This document shows, in pieces, positions 34,677 through 43,236 of a DNA stretch of 64,000 nt (the first letter of the stretch is position 1; every line of letters begins with the position of its first letter). The notes below the pieces were generated by a model. It was not told the origin of the DNA, searched no databases, and worked only from the letters and a program-made list of their open reading frames with translations. A program made the translations under genes and the position numbers. The stretch is from Streptomonospora nanhaiensis (GTDB lineage Bacteria > Actinomycetota > Actinomycetes > Streptosporangiales > Streptosporangiaceae): the NCBI RefSeq assembly GCF_026642255.1, contig NZ_CP113264.1, positions 4,774,001 through 4,838,000 on the forward strand. The letters are read 5' to 3'.

Positions 34677-35672
34677 ATGACCTACGTCGCCGCCCCCACG
34701 CGGTACGACTCCATGCCCTACCGGCGGGTGGGGCGCAGCGGTCTGCGCCTGCCCGCCCTCTCCCTGGGCCTGTGGCACAACTTCGGACACGACCGCGACC
34801 TCGCACGGCAGAAGGAGATCGTGCTGCGGGCGTTCGACCTGGGCGTGACCCACTTCGACCTCGCCAACAACTACGGACCGCCGCCGGGGGCCGCCGAGGA
34901 GAACTTCGGCAGGATCCTCGCCGGGGACCTGGGCCGGTACCGGGACGAGATCGTCGTCTCCACCAAGGCCGGGTACCTGATGTGGCCCGGCCCGTACGGC
35001 GAGTGGGGCTCGCGCAAGTCCGTGCTGGCCAGTCTGGACCAGAGCCTGGGACGCATGGGCCTGGACCACGTGGACGTGTTCTACTCCCACCGCCCCGACC
35101 CGGACACGCCCCTGGAGGAGACCATGGGCGCGCTCGACACGGCGGTGCGCCGGGGCAAGGCCCTGTACGCGGGGGTGTCCAACTACTCCCCCGAGCAGAC
35201 CCGCGAGGCCGCCGCGATCCTGCGGGACCTGGGCACGCCGATGCTGATCCACCAGCCGTCGTACTCGATGTTCAACCGGTGGGTGGAGGACGGCCTGCTC
35301 GACGTGCTGGACGAGGTGGGCGCCGGTTCGATCGCCTACTCCCCGCTCGCCCAGGGCCTGCTGACCGACCGGTACCTGAACGGCGTCCCGGAGGGCTCGC
35401 GCGCCGCCGGGAGCAGTCCGTTCCTGAACGCCGAGGGCGTCACCGGGGACGTCCTGGAGCGGGTGCGCGCCCTCGACGCGATCGCCGGGCGGCGGGGCCA
35501 GACGCTGGCGCAGACGGCGCTGGCGTGGGTGCTGCGCGGCGAGCGGGTGACCTCGGCGGTGATCGGCGCGAGCAGTATCGGGCAGCTGGAGGACAACGTG
35601 GCCGCGGTCGGGAACCTGGACTTCGACGCCTCCGAGCTGGCCGAGATCGACCGGTACGCACCCGCCGGCTGA
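34677..35672 (+). CDS. Aldo/keto reductase (YghZ/MgrA-like)
   Basis: 331 residues, TIM barrel. Catalytic tetrad positions are visible: Asp and Tyr in HFDLANNYGPPPG, Lys in STKAGYLMWPGPYGEWGSRK, and His in VFYSHRPDPDTPLEETMGAL. The family loop GSIAYSPLAQGLLTDRYLNG and the C-terminal SAVIGASSIGQLEDNVAAV are typical of L-glyceraldehyde-3-phosphate reductase-like AKR14 enzymes and Kv-beta relatives, which use NADPH. It opens a plus-strand run with ATP-grasp, CocE and P450 genes and may belong to that pathway, though an 81-bp gap with a hairpin follows. Confidence 0.92.
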   Translation: MTYVAAPTRYDSMPYRRVGRSGLRLPALSLGLWHNFGHDRDLARQKEIVLRAFDLGVTHFDLANNYGPPPGAAEENFGRILAGDLGRYRDEIVVSTKAGYLMWPGPYGEWGSRKSVLASLDQSLGRMGLDHVDVFYSHRPDPDTPLEETMGALDTAVRRGKALYAGVSNYSPEQTREAAAILRDLGTPMLIHQPSYSMFNRWVEDGLLDVLDEVGAGSIAYSPLAQGLLTDRYLNGVPEGSRAAGSSPFLNAEGVTGDVLERVRALDAIAGRRGQTLAQTALAWVLRGERVTSAVIGASSIGQLEDNVAAVGNLDFDASELAEIDRYAPAG

Positions 35673-35717
35673 CGAGCACCTCGTCACATTTCGGGTTTGT
35701 AACGGTTCACGCGGGTA

Positions 35718-35763
35718 GGCGCACCACCAGCATCATTTCCCCGAGGAGAAAAGGTGGTGCGCC
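35718..35763 (+). promoter_or_regulatory. 5' UTR hairpin exposing the ribosome site of the ATP-grasp gene
   Basis: GGCGCACCACC (35718-35728) pairs perfectly with GGTGGTGCGCC (35753-35763). The 24-nt loop contains GAGGAG, while the GTG start 35754 lies in the 3' arm and the ATG 35766 just after it. The structure could gate translation, for example as a protein- or ligand-responsive element. Confidence 0.55.
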
Positions 35764-37076
35764 CCATGAAGAACATCTTCGTCGTCGGACTGGACGAGCG
35801 GAACCACGAGATCCTGCGCCGGACCCCCACCGGACGCGACTGCCGTTTCCACCAGCTGCTGAGCCTGGACGAGCTCCAGACCGGCGAGGTCGACATCGAC
35901 CAGCTGATCGACAAGGCCGAGAAGGTCCTCGACGACTTCCCCGACACCGTCGACGCCATCTGCGGCTACTGGGACTTCCCCGTGACGCTGCTCGTGCCGA
36001 TCCTGTGCGAGCGCCGCGGCCTCCCCTCCGCGAGCCTGGAGTCGGTGGTCAAGTGCGAGCACAAGTACTGGAGCCGCCTGGAGCAGCGCAAGGTCATCGA
36101 CGAGTACCCGCCCTTCGCCCTCGTCGAGCTGAACGGCGACCCCACGGTGCCGGACCCGCCCGGCTACCCCATGTGGCTCAAGCCCGTGAAGTCGGCCTCC
36201 TCCGAGCTCGCCTTCCACGTGCTCGACGACAAGGACTTCGAGGGGGCCGTCTCCGAACTGCGCGAGGGCATCGACCGCATCGGGCGCCCCTTCGAGCAGA
36301 TCCTCTCCCGGGTCGACCTGCCCCCGGAGATCTCCGAGGTGGGCGGACGCACCTGTCTGGCCGAAGGCGCCCTGCACGGCGTGCAGGCCGCCGTCGAGGG
36401 CTTCGTGTACCGGGGCGACGTGGTCGTCTACGCGTCCCTCGACTCGGTCGACTACCCCGGCAGCCCCGCCTTCCTGCGCCACCAGTACCCCTCGGGGCTC
36501 CCCGAGGAGGTCCGTGAGCGCATGGCCGACGTCTCCGAGCGGGTCATCCGCCAGGTCGGGCTGGACAACTCCACGTTCAGCGTCGAGTTCTTCTACGACC
36601 CCGTCGAGGACGGCCTCAACCTCCTGGAGGTCAACCCCCGGCACTCCCAGTCCCACGCCGAGCTGTTCGAGCTGGTGGACGGGATCGCCAACCACGAGCG
36701 CATGCTGCTGCTGAGCCTGGGCAGGGACCCCCGGATGACCGCCGAGGCCCGGGGCGAGTTCGCCGTGGCGGCGGAGTGGTACCACCGGCGCTTCGGGGAC
36801 GACGGCGTCCCGGTGCGTGTGCCCACCGACGAGGAGGTGGCCGAGCTGGAGCGCTCCCTGCCGGGCGTGAGCGTGAAGGTGGTGCCCGAGCCCGGCGAGC
36901 CGCTCTCGCAGATGCGGTCCCAGGACAGCTACAGTTTCGAGCTCGCCAAGATCACCATCGGCGCCGCGGACGAGACCGAGATGCGCGCCAAGTACGAGCG
37001 CTGCGTCGAGGCGCTGAGATTCGAGTTCGTGGAAGAGGACGAGGACGTGAAGCCCGAGCAGGGCGCCGAGCGCTGA
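35754..37076 (+). CDS. ATP-grasp enzyme
   Basis: 440 residues from GTG 35754 (GAGGAG 5 nt upstream); ATG 35766 is an equally possible start giving MKNIFVVGLDERN. The layout is that of an ATP-grasp ligase: N-terminal Rossmann-like domain to about residue 95 (ICGYWDFPVTLLVPILCERR), then KCEHKYWSRLEQRKVIDEYP, the ATP-binding strand YPMWLKPVKSASSELAFHVL, and the Mg site SVEFFYDPVEDGLNLLEVNPRHSQSH. Such enzymes join a carboxylate to an amine or thiol through an acyl phosphate. It is 12 bp before the CocE hydrolase gene and probably makes an amide or peptide intermediate. Confidence 0.87.
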   Translation: MVRPMKNIFVVGLDERNHEILRRTPTGRDCRFHQLLSLDELQTGEVDIDQLIDKAEKVLDDFPDTVDAICGYWDFPVTLLVPILCERRGLPSASLESVVKCEHKYWSRLEQRKVIDEYPPFALVELNGDPTVPDPPGYPMWLKPVKSASSELAFHVLDDKDFEGAVSELREGIDRIGRPFEQILSRVDLPPEISEVGGRTCLAEGALHGVQAAVEGFVYRGDVVVYASLDSVDYPGSPAFLRHQYPSGLPEEVRERMADVSERVIRQVGLDNSTFSVEFFYDPVEDGLNLLEVNPRHSQSHAELFELVDGIANHERMLLLSLGRDPRMTAEARGEFAVAAEWYHRRFGDDGVPVRVPTDEEVAELERSLPGVSVKVVPEPGEPLSQMRSQDSYSFELAKITIGAADETEMRAKYERCVEALRFEFVEEDEDVKPEQGAER

Positions 37077-37088
37077 GGAGGACCGTAC

Positions 37089-39113
37089 ATGCACGTGGTG
37101 AGTTCCCTGCCGCACGCGGTCCGCTCCGACGAGCACTTCTGGATCCCCATGTCGGACGGGGTCCGGCTGGCAGCGAGGATGTGGCGCCCCACCTCCTCCG
37201 ACGCGACCCCGGTGCCGGCGGTCCTGGAGTACATCCCCTACCGCAGGCGCGACCTGACGGCCGTGCGCGACTCCCAGCACCACCCCTACATCGCGGGGCA
37301 CGGCTACGCCTGCGTCCGCGTCGACCTGAGGGGCACGGGCGACTCCGAGGGGGTGCTCGTCGACGAGTACCTCGAACGCGAGCAGCAGGACGCGGAGGAG
37401 GTCCTGGCCTGGCTGGCCGACCAGCCCTGGTGCGACGGCAGCACGAGCATGCTGGGGCTGTCCTGGGGCGGGTTCGCCGCCCTCCAGGTCGCGGCCCGGC
37501 AGCCGCCGAGCCTGGGCACGATCGTGATCAGCTCCTTCACCGACGACCGGTACGGCGACGACTTCCACTACATGGGCGGGTGCCTGCTCTCGGACAACCT
37601 GGCGGAGGCCGGGACCATGTTCGCGTTCGGCACCTGCCCGCCCGACCCCGCCGTCGTGGGGGAGAGCTGGCGCGACATGTGGCGCGAGCGCCTGGAGGCC
37701 ACCGAGCCGTGGGTCCTGGAGTGGCTGCGGCACCAGCGCCGCGACGACTACTGGCGGCACGCCTCGGTGTGCGACGACTACACGGACGTGCGCTGCCCGG
37801 TCCTCGCCTCCAGCGGGTGGGCCGACGGCTACTCCAACGCCGTCCTGCGCGTCCTGGAGAACCTGGACGTGCCCAGCCGCGGCCTGATCGGCCCCTGGTC
37901 GCACCGCTACCCGCACATGGGCGTGCCCGGCCCCGCCATCGGCTACCTCCAGGAGGTCGTGCGCTGGCTGGACCACTGGCTCAAGGGCGAGGAGAACGGC
38001 GTCGACGAGGGCCCCTCCCTGTGGGCGTGGATGCAGGACAGCGTCCCGCCCTCCACCTCCTACCAGGAGCGCCCCGGCCGGTGGGTGCGCGAGGACGCGT
38101 GGCCCTCCCCCGGCATCGAGCGGACCGGGCTGCCGCTGGCCAGGTACCGCATCGGCGCCCCCGGGGAGAAGGTCAGCGCCGAGTCCCTGACCCTGCGGTC
38201 GCCGCTGACCACCGGGCAGTTCGCCGGCAAGTGGGCCTCGTACAACGCCCCGCCTGACCTGCCCTACGACCAGCGCGAGGAGGACGGCGGCTCCCTGGTC
38301 TTCGACAGCGACGTCCTCACCGAGGACGTCGAGATCCTCGGTGAGGCAGAGGTCGAACTCGAGCTCTCCGTCACCGAGCCGGTGGCCATGGTCGCCGCCC
38401 GCCTGTGCGACGTGGCGCCCGACGGCAGCGCCACCCGGGTGACCTTCGGCCTGCTCAACCTCACCCACCGGGACGGGCACGAGACGCCGCGGGCGATGGA
38501 GCCGGGCGAGCGCTGCCGGGTGAAGGTCACCCTCAACGGTGTCGCCCAGGTCTTCCCGGCGGGCCACCGCATACGGCTGTCGCTGTCCACGTCGTACTGG
38601 CCCCTGGCCTGGCCCCCGCCGCGCCCGGTGCTGATGACCGTCCACCCCGAGGGGAGCACGCTGCACCTGCCGGTGCGGCCCGTGCCCGAGGACGAGGAAC
38701 TGCACCCGCAGCCCTTCGGCGAGCCCGAGGGGACACCGCAGATCGAGACCGCGCGGCGGGAGACCCCGGACCACCGCTGGACCGTCCAGCGGGACATGGT
38801 CGACACCCGCTCGTCCCTGGAGATCGTCAAGGACGGCGGGATCCTCCACTTCGAGGACATCGACCTGGACGTCGGACGGCGGGCCTACGAGCTGTACGAG
38901 TCGGTGGCGGACGACTTCACGTCCGCCCGGGGCCGGTCCACGTGGACGATGCGGTTCGCCCGCGGGGACTGGAGCACCCGTACCGAGACCCATACCTCCC
39001 TCGAGTGCACCGAGACGGAGTTCCGGGTATACGCGACCCTGGACGCGTTCGAGGGGGACGAGCGGATCTTCTCCAGGCAGTGGAGCGAGAGCGTGCCCAG
39101 GGACCACATCTGA
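37089..39113 (+). CDS. CocE/NonD-family hydrolase
   Basis: 674 residues, alpha/beta-hydrolase plus C-terminal jelly-roll of the X-Pro dipeptidyl-peptidase/cocaine-esterase family. The oxyanion and substrate region is YIPYRRRD; the nucleophile is S125 in GLSWGGF, the acid D246 in GWADGY and the base H272 in GPWSHRYPH. The C-terminal domain starts around residue 370. No signal peptide, so it is cytoplasmic. Members hydrolyse esters or N-acyl-peptide bonds, and some act as acyl transferases in natural-product pathways. It sits between the ATP-grasp and P450 genes in one transcription unit. Confidence 0.9.
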   Translation: MHVVSSLPHAVRSDEHFWIPMSDGVRLAARMWRPTSSDATPVPAVLEYIPYRRRDLTAVRDSQHHPYIAGHGYACVRVDLRGTGDSEGVLVDEYLEREQQDAEEVLAWLADQPWCDGSTSMLGLSWGGFAALQVAARQPPSLGTIVISSFTDDRYGDDFHYMGGCLLSDNLAEAGTMFAFGTCPPDPAVVGESWRDMWRERLEATEPWVLEWLRHQRRDDYWRHASVCDDYTDVRCPVLASSGWADGYSNAVLRVLENLDVPSRGLIGPWSHRYPHMGVPGPAIGYLQEVVRWLDHWLKGEENGVDEGPSLWAWMQDSVPPSTSYQERPGRWVREDAWPSPGIERTGLPLARYRIGAPGEKVSAESLTLRSPLTTGQFAGKWASYNAPPDLPYDQREEDGGSLVFDSDVLTEDVEILGEAEVELELSVTEPVAMVAARLCDVAPDGSATRVTFGLLNLTHRDGHETPRAMEPGERCRVKVTLNGVAQVFPAGHRIRLSLSTSYWPLAWPPPRPVLMTVHPEGSTLHLPVRPVPEDEELHPQPFGEPEGTPQIETARRETPDHRWTVQRDMVDTRSSLEIVKDGGILHFEDIDLDVGRRAYELYESVADDFTSARGRSTWTMRFARGDWSTRTETHTSLECTETEFRVYATLDAFEGDERIFSRQWSESVPRDHI

Positions 39114-39152
39114 CGAGGACCGACATCCGCGACACGGGAGGGGAGGAGGACC

Positions 39153-40619
39153 ATGGCCTCCACCGGGGGACGCGCCGAGGCGCACACCGCAGGCAGGGAC
39201 GGGAAGGGGCCGGACGGCTCGAAGGGGCGCGGAGCCTCCGGGGACACGGAGCCGGGCGCGACCGGAACGCCGCAGGCACTCGCGGGAGAGGCGAAGGGCG
39301 CCGTCGAAGCGGAGCTGGGCGGTCCCGACGCCGCCGAGACCGCGCGCTTCCTGTCGAAGGTGCTGCTCCCCACCCTGGCGCGGGGCGTGCTCGTACGGCG
39401 CCCCCTGATGGAGAGCCTGGTCAGCGCACTGGAGGCGGACCGGGGGATCGTCTCCACCCTGCGGGACCTGCGCGAGAGGCACGGCGACGGACCGCTGCCG
39501 CTGCGCCTGGCCGGCAGGGACGCCGCCCTGGTGCTGGCCGCCGACGACGTGAGGACGCTGCTGGAGGGCACCCCGGACCCGTTCTCGTCCGGCGGGCGCG
39601 AGAAGCGCGGCGCGCTCTCGCACTTCGAGCCGCACGCGGTACTGGTCTCCGAGCCCGAGGAGCGGCCACACCGGCGGGCCTCCAACGAGCAGGCCCTGGC
39701 CACCGGCCGCGTACTCCACCCCGACGGGGACGTGATCGCGGCCCAGGCCGACGAGGAGGCGCGGGCCCTGCTGGCCGCCCTGGGGGACGGCGGAGTCCTC
39801 GACTGGAACCGGTACTCCGCGTCCTTCGACGCGCTGGCCCGGCGGGTGGTGTTCGGCGCCTCCGCGGCGGGGGACGTCCGGACCACCGAACTGCTGCGCA
39901 GGCTGCGGGCCCGGGGCAACTGGTCGTACGCGGCGCCGGTGCAGCGGACCGTGAGGGCGGAGTTCCTCGACCGGGTGGGCCGCGCCGTCGACCGGGCCGA
40001 GCCCGGCAGCCTCGCTGCGGGCCTGTCCCGGAAGGCCGGGTCCCACCCGGAGGACCAGGCGGCCCACTGGCTGTTCGCGTTCGACGCCGCGGCGATCGCC
40101 GCGTTCCGCTCCCTGGCGCTCCTGACGTCGTACAGCCCGGGGGCGCACGCGGCCCGGGAGGAGATCCAGGAGACCGAGGGGCTGGACCTGCCGCTGCTGC
40201 GCGCGACGGTGCTGGAGTCCGTACGGCTGTGGCCGACGACGCTGGCGGTGCTGCGGGAGAGCAACCGCGAGACCGTGTGGCGGGACCGCGTGTTCCCCGC
40301 CGGGACGGCGTTCGTGGTCATGAGCGCCTACTTCCACCGCGACCCGTCCCGCCTGCCGTACGCCGACGAGTTCGCACCGGAGGTGTGGATCGACGGCCGG
40401 GCCGAGGAGGACCCGGGGATCCTGCCCTTCAGCTACGGCCCGGCCGGGTGCGCGGGGCGCGAGGTGGTGCCGCTGACCCTGTCGCTGTTCCTGCGCTCCC
40501 TGGTGCGGGACCGCGACCTCACCCGTGTCGACGCGCGCGGCCCGCTGCCCGCGTCGGGCCTCCCCGCCTCGCTGAACCACTTCGCCCTGCGCTTCACCCT
40601 GCCCGGGCGCGGCGCCTGA
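39153..40619 (+). CDS. Cytochrome P450
   Basis: 488 residues. The first 60 form a low-complexity Gly/Glu-rich extension. The P450 fold is shown by the E-x-x-R motif ESVR (355-358), a following PERF-like region (YADEFAPEVWIDG) and the heme loop FSYGPAGCAGRE with proximal C433. The I-helix, around residue 310 (WLFAFDAAAIAAFRSLALL), lacks the usual A-G-x-D/E-T acid-alcohol pair. That resembles atypical P450s such as CYP152/CYP74-like or chlorite-independent types, which do not need normal O2 activation. Monooxygenase or rearrangement activity on the cluster product is inferred. Confidence 0.9.
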   Translation: MASTGGRAEAHTAGRDGKGPDGSKGRGASGDTEPGATGTPQALAGEAKGAVEAELGGPDAAETARFLSKVLLPTLARGVLVRRPLMESLVSALEADRGIVSTLRDLRERHGDGPLPLRLAGRDAALVLAADDVRTLLEGTPDPFSSGGREKRGALSHFEPHAVLVSEPEERPHRRASNEQALATGRVLHPDGDVIAAQADEEARALLAALGDGGVLDWNRYSASFDALARRVVFGASAAGDVRTTELLRRLRARGNWSYAAPVQRTVRAEFLDRVGRAVDRAEPGSLAAGLSRKAGSHPEDQAAHWLFAFDAAAIAAFRSLALLTSYSPGAHAAREEIQETEGLDLPLLRATVLESVRLWPTTLAVLRESNRETVWRDRVFPAGTAFVVMSAYFHRDPSRLPYADEFAPEVWIDGRAEEDPGILPFSYGPAGCAGREVVPLTLSLFLRSLVRDRDLTRVDARGPLPASGLPASLNHFALRFTLPGRGA

Positions 40620-40723
40620 GCCGACGACGAACCCGGACGGGGCCCCTCCTCACCCGGTTCCGAGCACGACCGAGACCGAACCCGCCCGGGCGCCGAGCCC
40701 GGGCGGACCACTGAGGAGGGGCC

Positions 40724-41125
40724 ATGAGCACCGTCGGACAGATCCTGTACACCCACCCGGAGGACCCCGAGGGGGTCGGCGCGAAGATCACCGCGTGCGT
40801 CGAGGCCTGCGGGGAGTGCGCGCAGGTGTGCACGGTGTGCGCGGACGCCTGCCTGGGCGAGGAGACGGTGGCCGACCTGGTCGCCTGTGTCCGCACCGAC
40901 CTGGACTGCGCTGACATGTGCGCCGTGACCGGCCGCGCGGTCTCCCGCCGGACCGGCGAGGAGGACGACGTCCTGCGGCTCCTGCTGGAGGCCTGCGCGG
41001 AGGCGTGCCGCAAGTGCGCCGAGGAGTGCGAGAGGCACGCCGGGGAGCACGAGCACTGCCGCCTGTGCGCGGAGGCGTGCCGCCGCTGCGAGCAGGCGTG
41101 CCGGGAGCTGCTGGCCGCTCTCTGA
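40724..41125 (+). CDS. Four-helix-bundle copper-storage-like protein (Csp/DUF326)
   Basis: 133 residues, 21 of the motif positions being Cys arranged every 3-4 residues along helices: CVEACGECAQVCTVCADAC, CVRTDLDCADMC, CAEACRKCAEECERH and CRLCAEACRRCEQAC. This is the Csp1/Csp3 pattern, in which four Cys-lined helices hold many Cu(I) ions. No signal peptide is visible, so it is cytosolic (Csp3-like) and would store or detoxify copper. GAGGAGG lies before ATG 40724. The next gene encodes a small membrane protein. Confidence 0.9.
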   Translation: MSTVGQILYTHPEDPEGVGAKITACVEACGECAQVCTVCADACLGEETVADLVACVRTDLDCADMCAVTGRAVSRRTGEEDDVLRLLLEACAEACRKCAEECERHAGEHEHCRLCAEACRRCEQACRELLAAL

Positions 41126-41157
41126 GGCCGCGGACGCTCCGACGGAAGGGGGAGGCG

Positions 41158-41544
41158 ATGGACGGGCCGATGCCGACAGGGGTGGCCGTGGTCGCGGTGG
41201 TCGCGGCGCTGCCGGTCGTGGTGTTCTTCTTCGTGCTGTGGGTCATCCGCTGGGACACGATCCGCAAGCAGCGGGCCGTACGCTCGCCCGACTACTGGAA
41301 GGAGCGGCCGGACGGCCGGCGCTACCCGACCGGTTGGGGCGAGTCCCGGGAAGGAAGTCCTCCGGAGGAAGGTGACGGGGCCGACGCCCCGCCGGAGAGC
41401 GGCCCGCCGGGACGGGACCCGGATCAAGGCGGGGAGCCGCCGGAAGGGTCCGGTGGGAAGGAAGGACCTGAGGGTTCCGGGCGCGGAGGCGGGCCGGAAG
41501 GCCCCGAGGGGCCCGGCCGGGAGGGCGGACCGCCGGAGCGGTAG
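41158..41544 (+). CDS. Single-pass membrane protein with Gly/Glu/Pro-rich tail
   Basis: 128 residues; GGGGGAGG precedes ATG 41158. Residues 7-30 (GVAVVAVVAALPVVVFFFVLW) form one membrane helix, followed by a basic segment (IRWDTIRKQRAVRSPDYWKE). The last 70 residues are repetitive and disordered (GPPGRDPDQGGEPPEGSGGK and similar), likely cytoplasmic. No family recognised. It lies 32 bp after the copper-storage-like gene and is probably co-transcribed with it. Confidence 0.65.
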   Translation: MDGPMPTGVAVVAVVAALPVVVFFFVLWVIRWDTIRKQRAVRSPDYWKERPDGRRYPTGWGESREGSPPEEGDGADAPPESGPPGRDPDQGGEPPEGSGGKEGPEGSGRGGGPEGPEGPGREGGPPER

Positions 41545-41634
41545 TGGTCCGACACGCGGCACCGGGCCGCCGGGAGGGCCGGAACAAGGCACGGAGGGCC
41601 GAGCGGACACCGGTCCGCGCGGCCCTGCGCCGTG

Positions 41635-42096
41635 TCAGACGCGGTCGGCGGGGAACCCGCCGGTGGCGACCGGACCCCAGCGCCTCGGGGTGATCCGGAC
41701 CAGGGCCTTGCCCTGCCGGCGCATCGCCTCGCGGTACTCGTCCCAGTCCGGGTGCTCGCCGGAGATCACCCGGAAGTACTCGACCAGGGGCTCCACGGCC
41801 TCCTCCCCGTCGATGACCTCGGCGTCGCCGTCGATCTGGACCCACGGGCCGTCGAAGTCCTCGGAGAGCACCACGATGCTCACCTTCGGGTCGCGGCCGG
41901 CGTTGCGGGCCTTGGCGCGCTCGGGGTAGGTGGAGACCACGATGCGGCCCTCGGTGTCGACCCCGCAGGTGACCGGCGAGGCCTGGGGGCCGCCGTCGGC
42001 CCGGCGGGTGATGAGGAGCCCCCGGTGGCGGGGGCGGGCGAACTCCAGCAGACCGTCGAGGTCGACCTTGGTGTTGGTGGCGATCGAAGGGCTCAT
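41635..42096 (-). CDS. PPOX-class F420/flavin-dependent enzyme
   Basis: 153 residues, split-barrel fold. Typical motifs: LLEFARPRHRGLLITRRADG, QASPVTCGVDTEGRIVVSTY, RAKARNAGRDPKVSIVVLSE and WVQIDGDAEVIDGEEAVEPL, ending KALVRITPRRWGPVATGG. Family members are FMN- or F420H2-dependent reductases or biliverdin-reductase-like proteins; the RITPxR end favours the F420 type. Convergent with the membrane-protein gene. Substrate unknown. Confidence 0.88.
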   Translation of the reverse strand: MSPSIATNTKVDLDGLLEFARPRHRGLLITRRADGGPQASPVTCGVDTEGRIVVSTYPERAKARNAGRDPKVSIVVLSEDFDGPWVQIDGDAEVIDGEEAVEPLVEYFRVISGEHPDWDEYREAMRRQGKALVRITPRRWGPVATGGFPADRV

Positions 42097-42193
42097 CTTC
42101 TCGCTTTCGCTGCTCAGGGTGTCCGCGTTCCGCTCACGAACCGGGTCAGCCTAGTGCTCCGCCGAGGGGCGAACCAGGCCCTGGCAGACCGTG

Positions 42194-43135
42194 TCACGGA
42201 CCGGGCGGGGCCTGGTGCGGCCGAACGCCCTGCCGGGGCCGGTCCCGCACGCGCCAGTCCCGGCCCATCCGGTCGACCAGCTCCCCCGCCGCCTTGCGGA
42301 GCGGGCTGCCGCGCAGCCACACCAGCTGCACCGGCATGGCCAGGCCGTTCCTGAGGTTCTCGAACTCCATCACGCGCACCGCCCCGGCCGCGGCCCTGGC
42401 CCGCACGACCGGCAGCGGCAGGTTGGCCCAGCCGACCCCGCGCTCCACCAGGCCGAGCGCGGTCTCCACCGAGTTCGCGCGCCAGTAGGCGTCCGAGACG
42501 ACGAGCCGCCGCTCCGTCAGCTGCCGCTCCAGGCTGGACACCACGATCTGGCGGGCCCCGGCGAGGTCCTCCAGGCGCCGCAGGTCGGCGGGGATCCCGA
42601 AGGTCTCCACGGAGGCGGACGCCACCGCCACGAACGTCTCCTCCGCCACATTGAGGAACACCTCCTCCCGGTCGTTGCGGGTGCGGGCGAACATCAGCGC
42701 CAGGTCCACGGTCCCCGAGTGCAGCTGCTCCCGGACGTCGTCCTGCGGGGCGTCGGCGATCTCCACGGAGAGCAGGGGGTGGCGCGCCGCGATCTCCGCC
42801 ACCGCGTCCAGGAGCGGCCGGTGGTCGACCCCCGCCGACACCCCGACCGTGAGCGTGCTCTCCAGGTCATCGGAGAGCTCGACCGCGTGGGCCTGGAGCA
42901 GGCGCAGCCTGCTCGCGACCAGCCGGGCGTGCGGCACGAGGGCCTGCGCCCGCGCCGTGGGGACGGGCTCGCGCCGGGAGCGGTCGAACAGCGGGTAGCC
43001 GAGTTCGGCCTCGATGTTGGCGATGCCCATGCTCACCGCAGAGGGGACCCGGTTCAGCGCGCGTGCGGCGGCGGAGAAGGAGCCGTGGTCGACCACGGCG
43101 AGGAAGAGGTCGATGTTGTCGCTGGAGAGGCCCAC
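42194..43135 (-). CDS. LysR-family regulator divergent from the PACE pump
   Basis: 313 residues. HTH: NIDLFLAVVDHGSFSAAARA, LNRVPSAVSMGIANIEAELG, PLFDRSRREPVPT. The effector domain has LTVGVSAGVDHRPLLDAVAE, DLALMFART and a C-terminal FENLRNGLAMPVQLVWLRGS. LysR genes divergent from PACE (AceI-like) pumps are known activators (AceR in Acinetobacter). The 101-bp gap to the pump gene contains two AGCTGAC direct repeats and a GACG-N4-CGTC dyad that may be its site. Confidence 0.92.
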   Translation of the reverse strand: MGLSSDNIDLFLAVVDHGSFSAAARALNRVPSAVSMGIANIEAELGYPLFDRSRREPVPTARAQALVPHARLVASRLRLLQAHAVELSDDLESTLTVGVSAGVDHRPLLDAVAEIAARHPLLSVEIADAPQDDVREQLHSGTVDLALMFARTRNDREEVFLNVAEETFVAVASASVETFGIPADLRRLEDLAGARQIVVSSLERQLTERRLVVSDAYWRANSVETALGLVERGVGWANLPLPVVRARAAAGAVRVMEFENLRNGLAMPVQLVWLRGSPLRKAAGELVDRMGRDWRVRDRPRQGVRPHQAPPGP

Positions 43136-43236
43136 GTTCTGTCAACCGATCTGAAAGAAGCTGACTTTTTCCATCACCGTAGCTGACGTTAGCGTCGGAC
43201 CCTGTTGCATCCGGAAGATCCCGAAAAGAGTGCGAA
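43136..43236. promoter_or_regulatory. Divergent LysR/PACE control region
   Basis: Two direct AGCTGAC copies lie about 19 bp apart (near 43165 and 43184), and a GACG-TTAG-CGTC dyad (near 43187) follows. These are candidate LysR contacts. No strong -35/-10 pair was seen. Confidence 0.35.

Noticed and set aside
35733..40580. Very long minus-strand open frame of about 1600 codons
   Set aside because: It is antisense to four clearly recognised genes and has the Gly/Val/Leu-rich composition of a GC-rich shadow frame.
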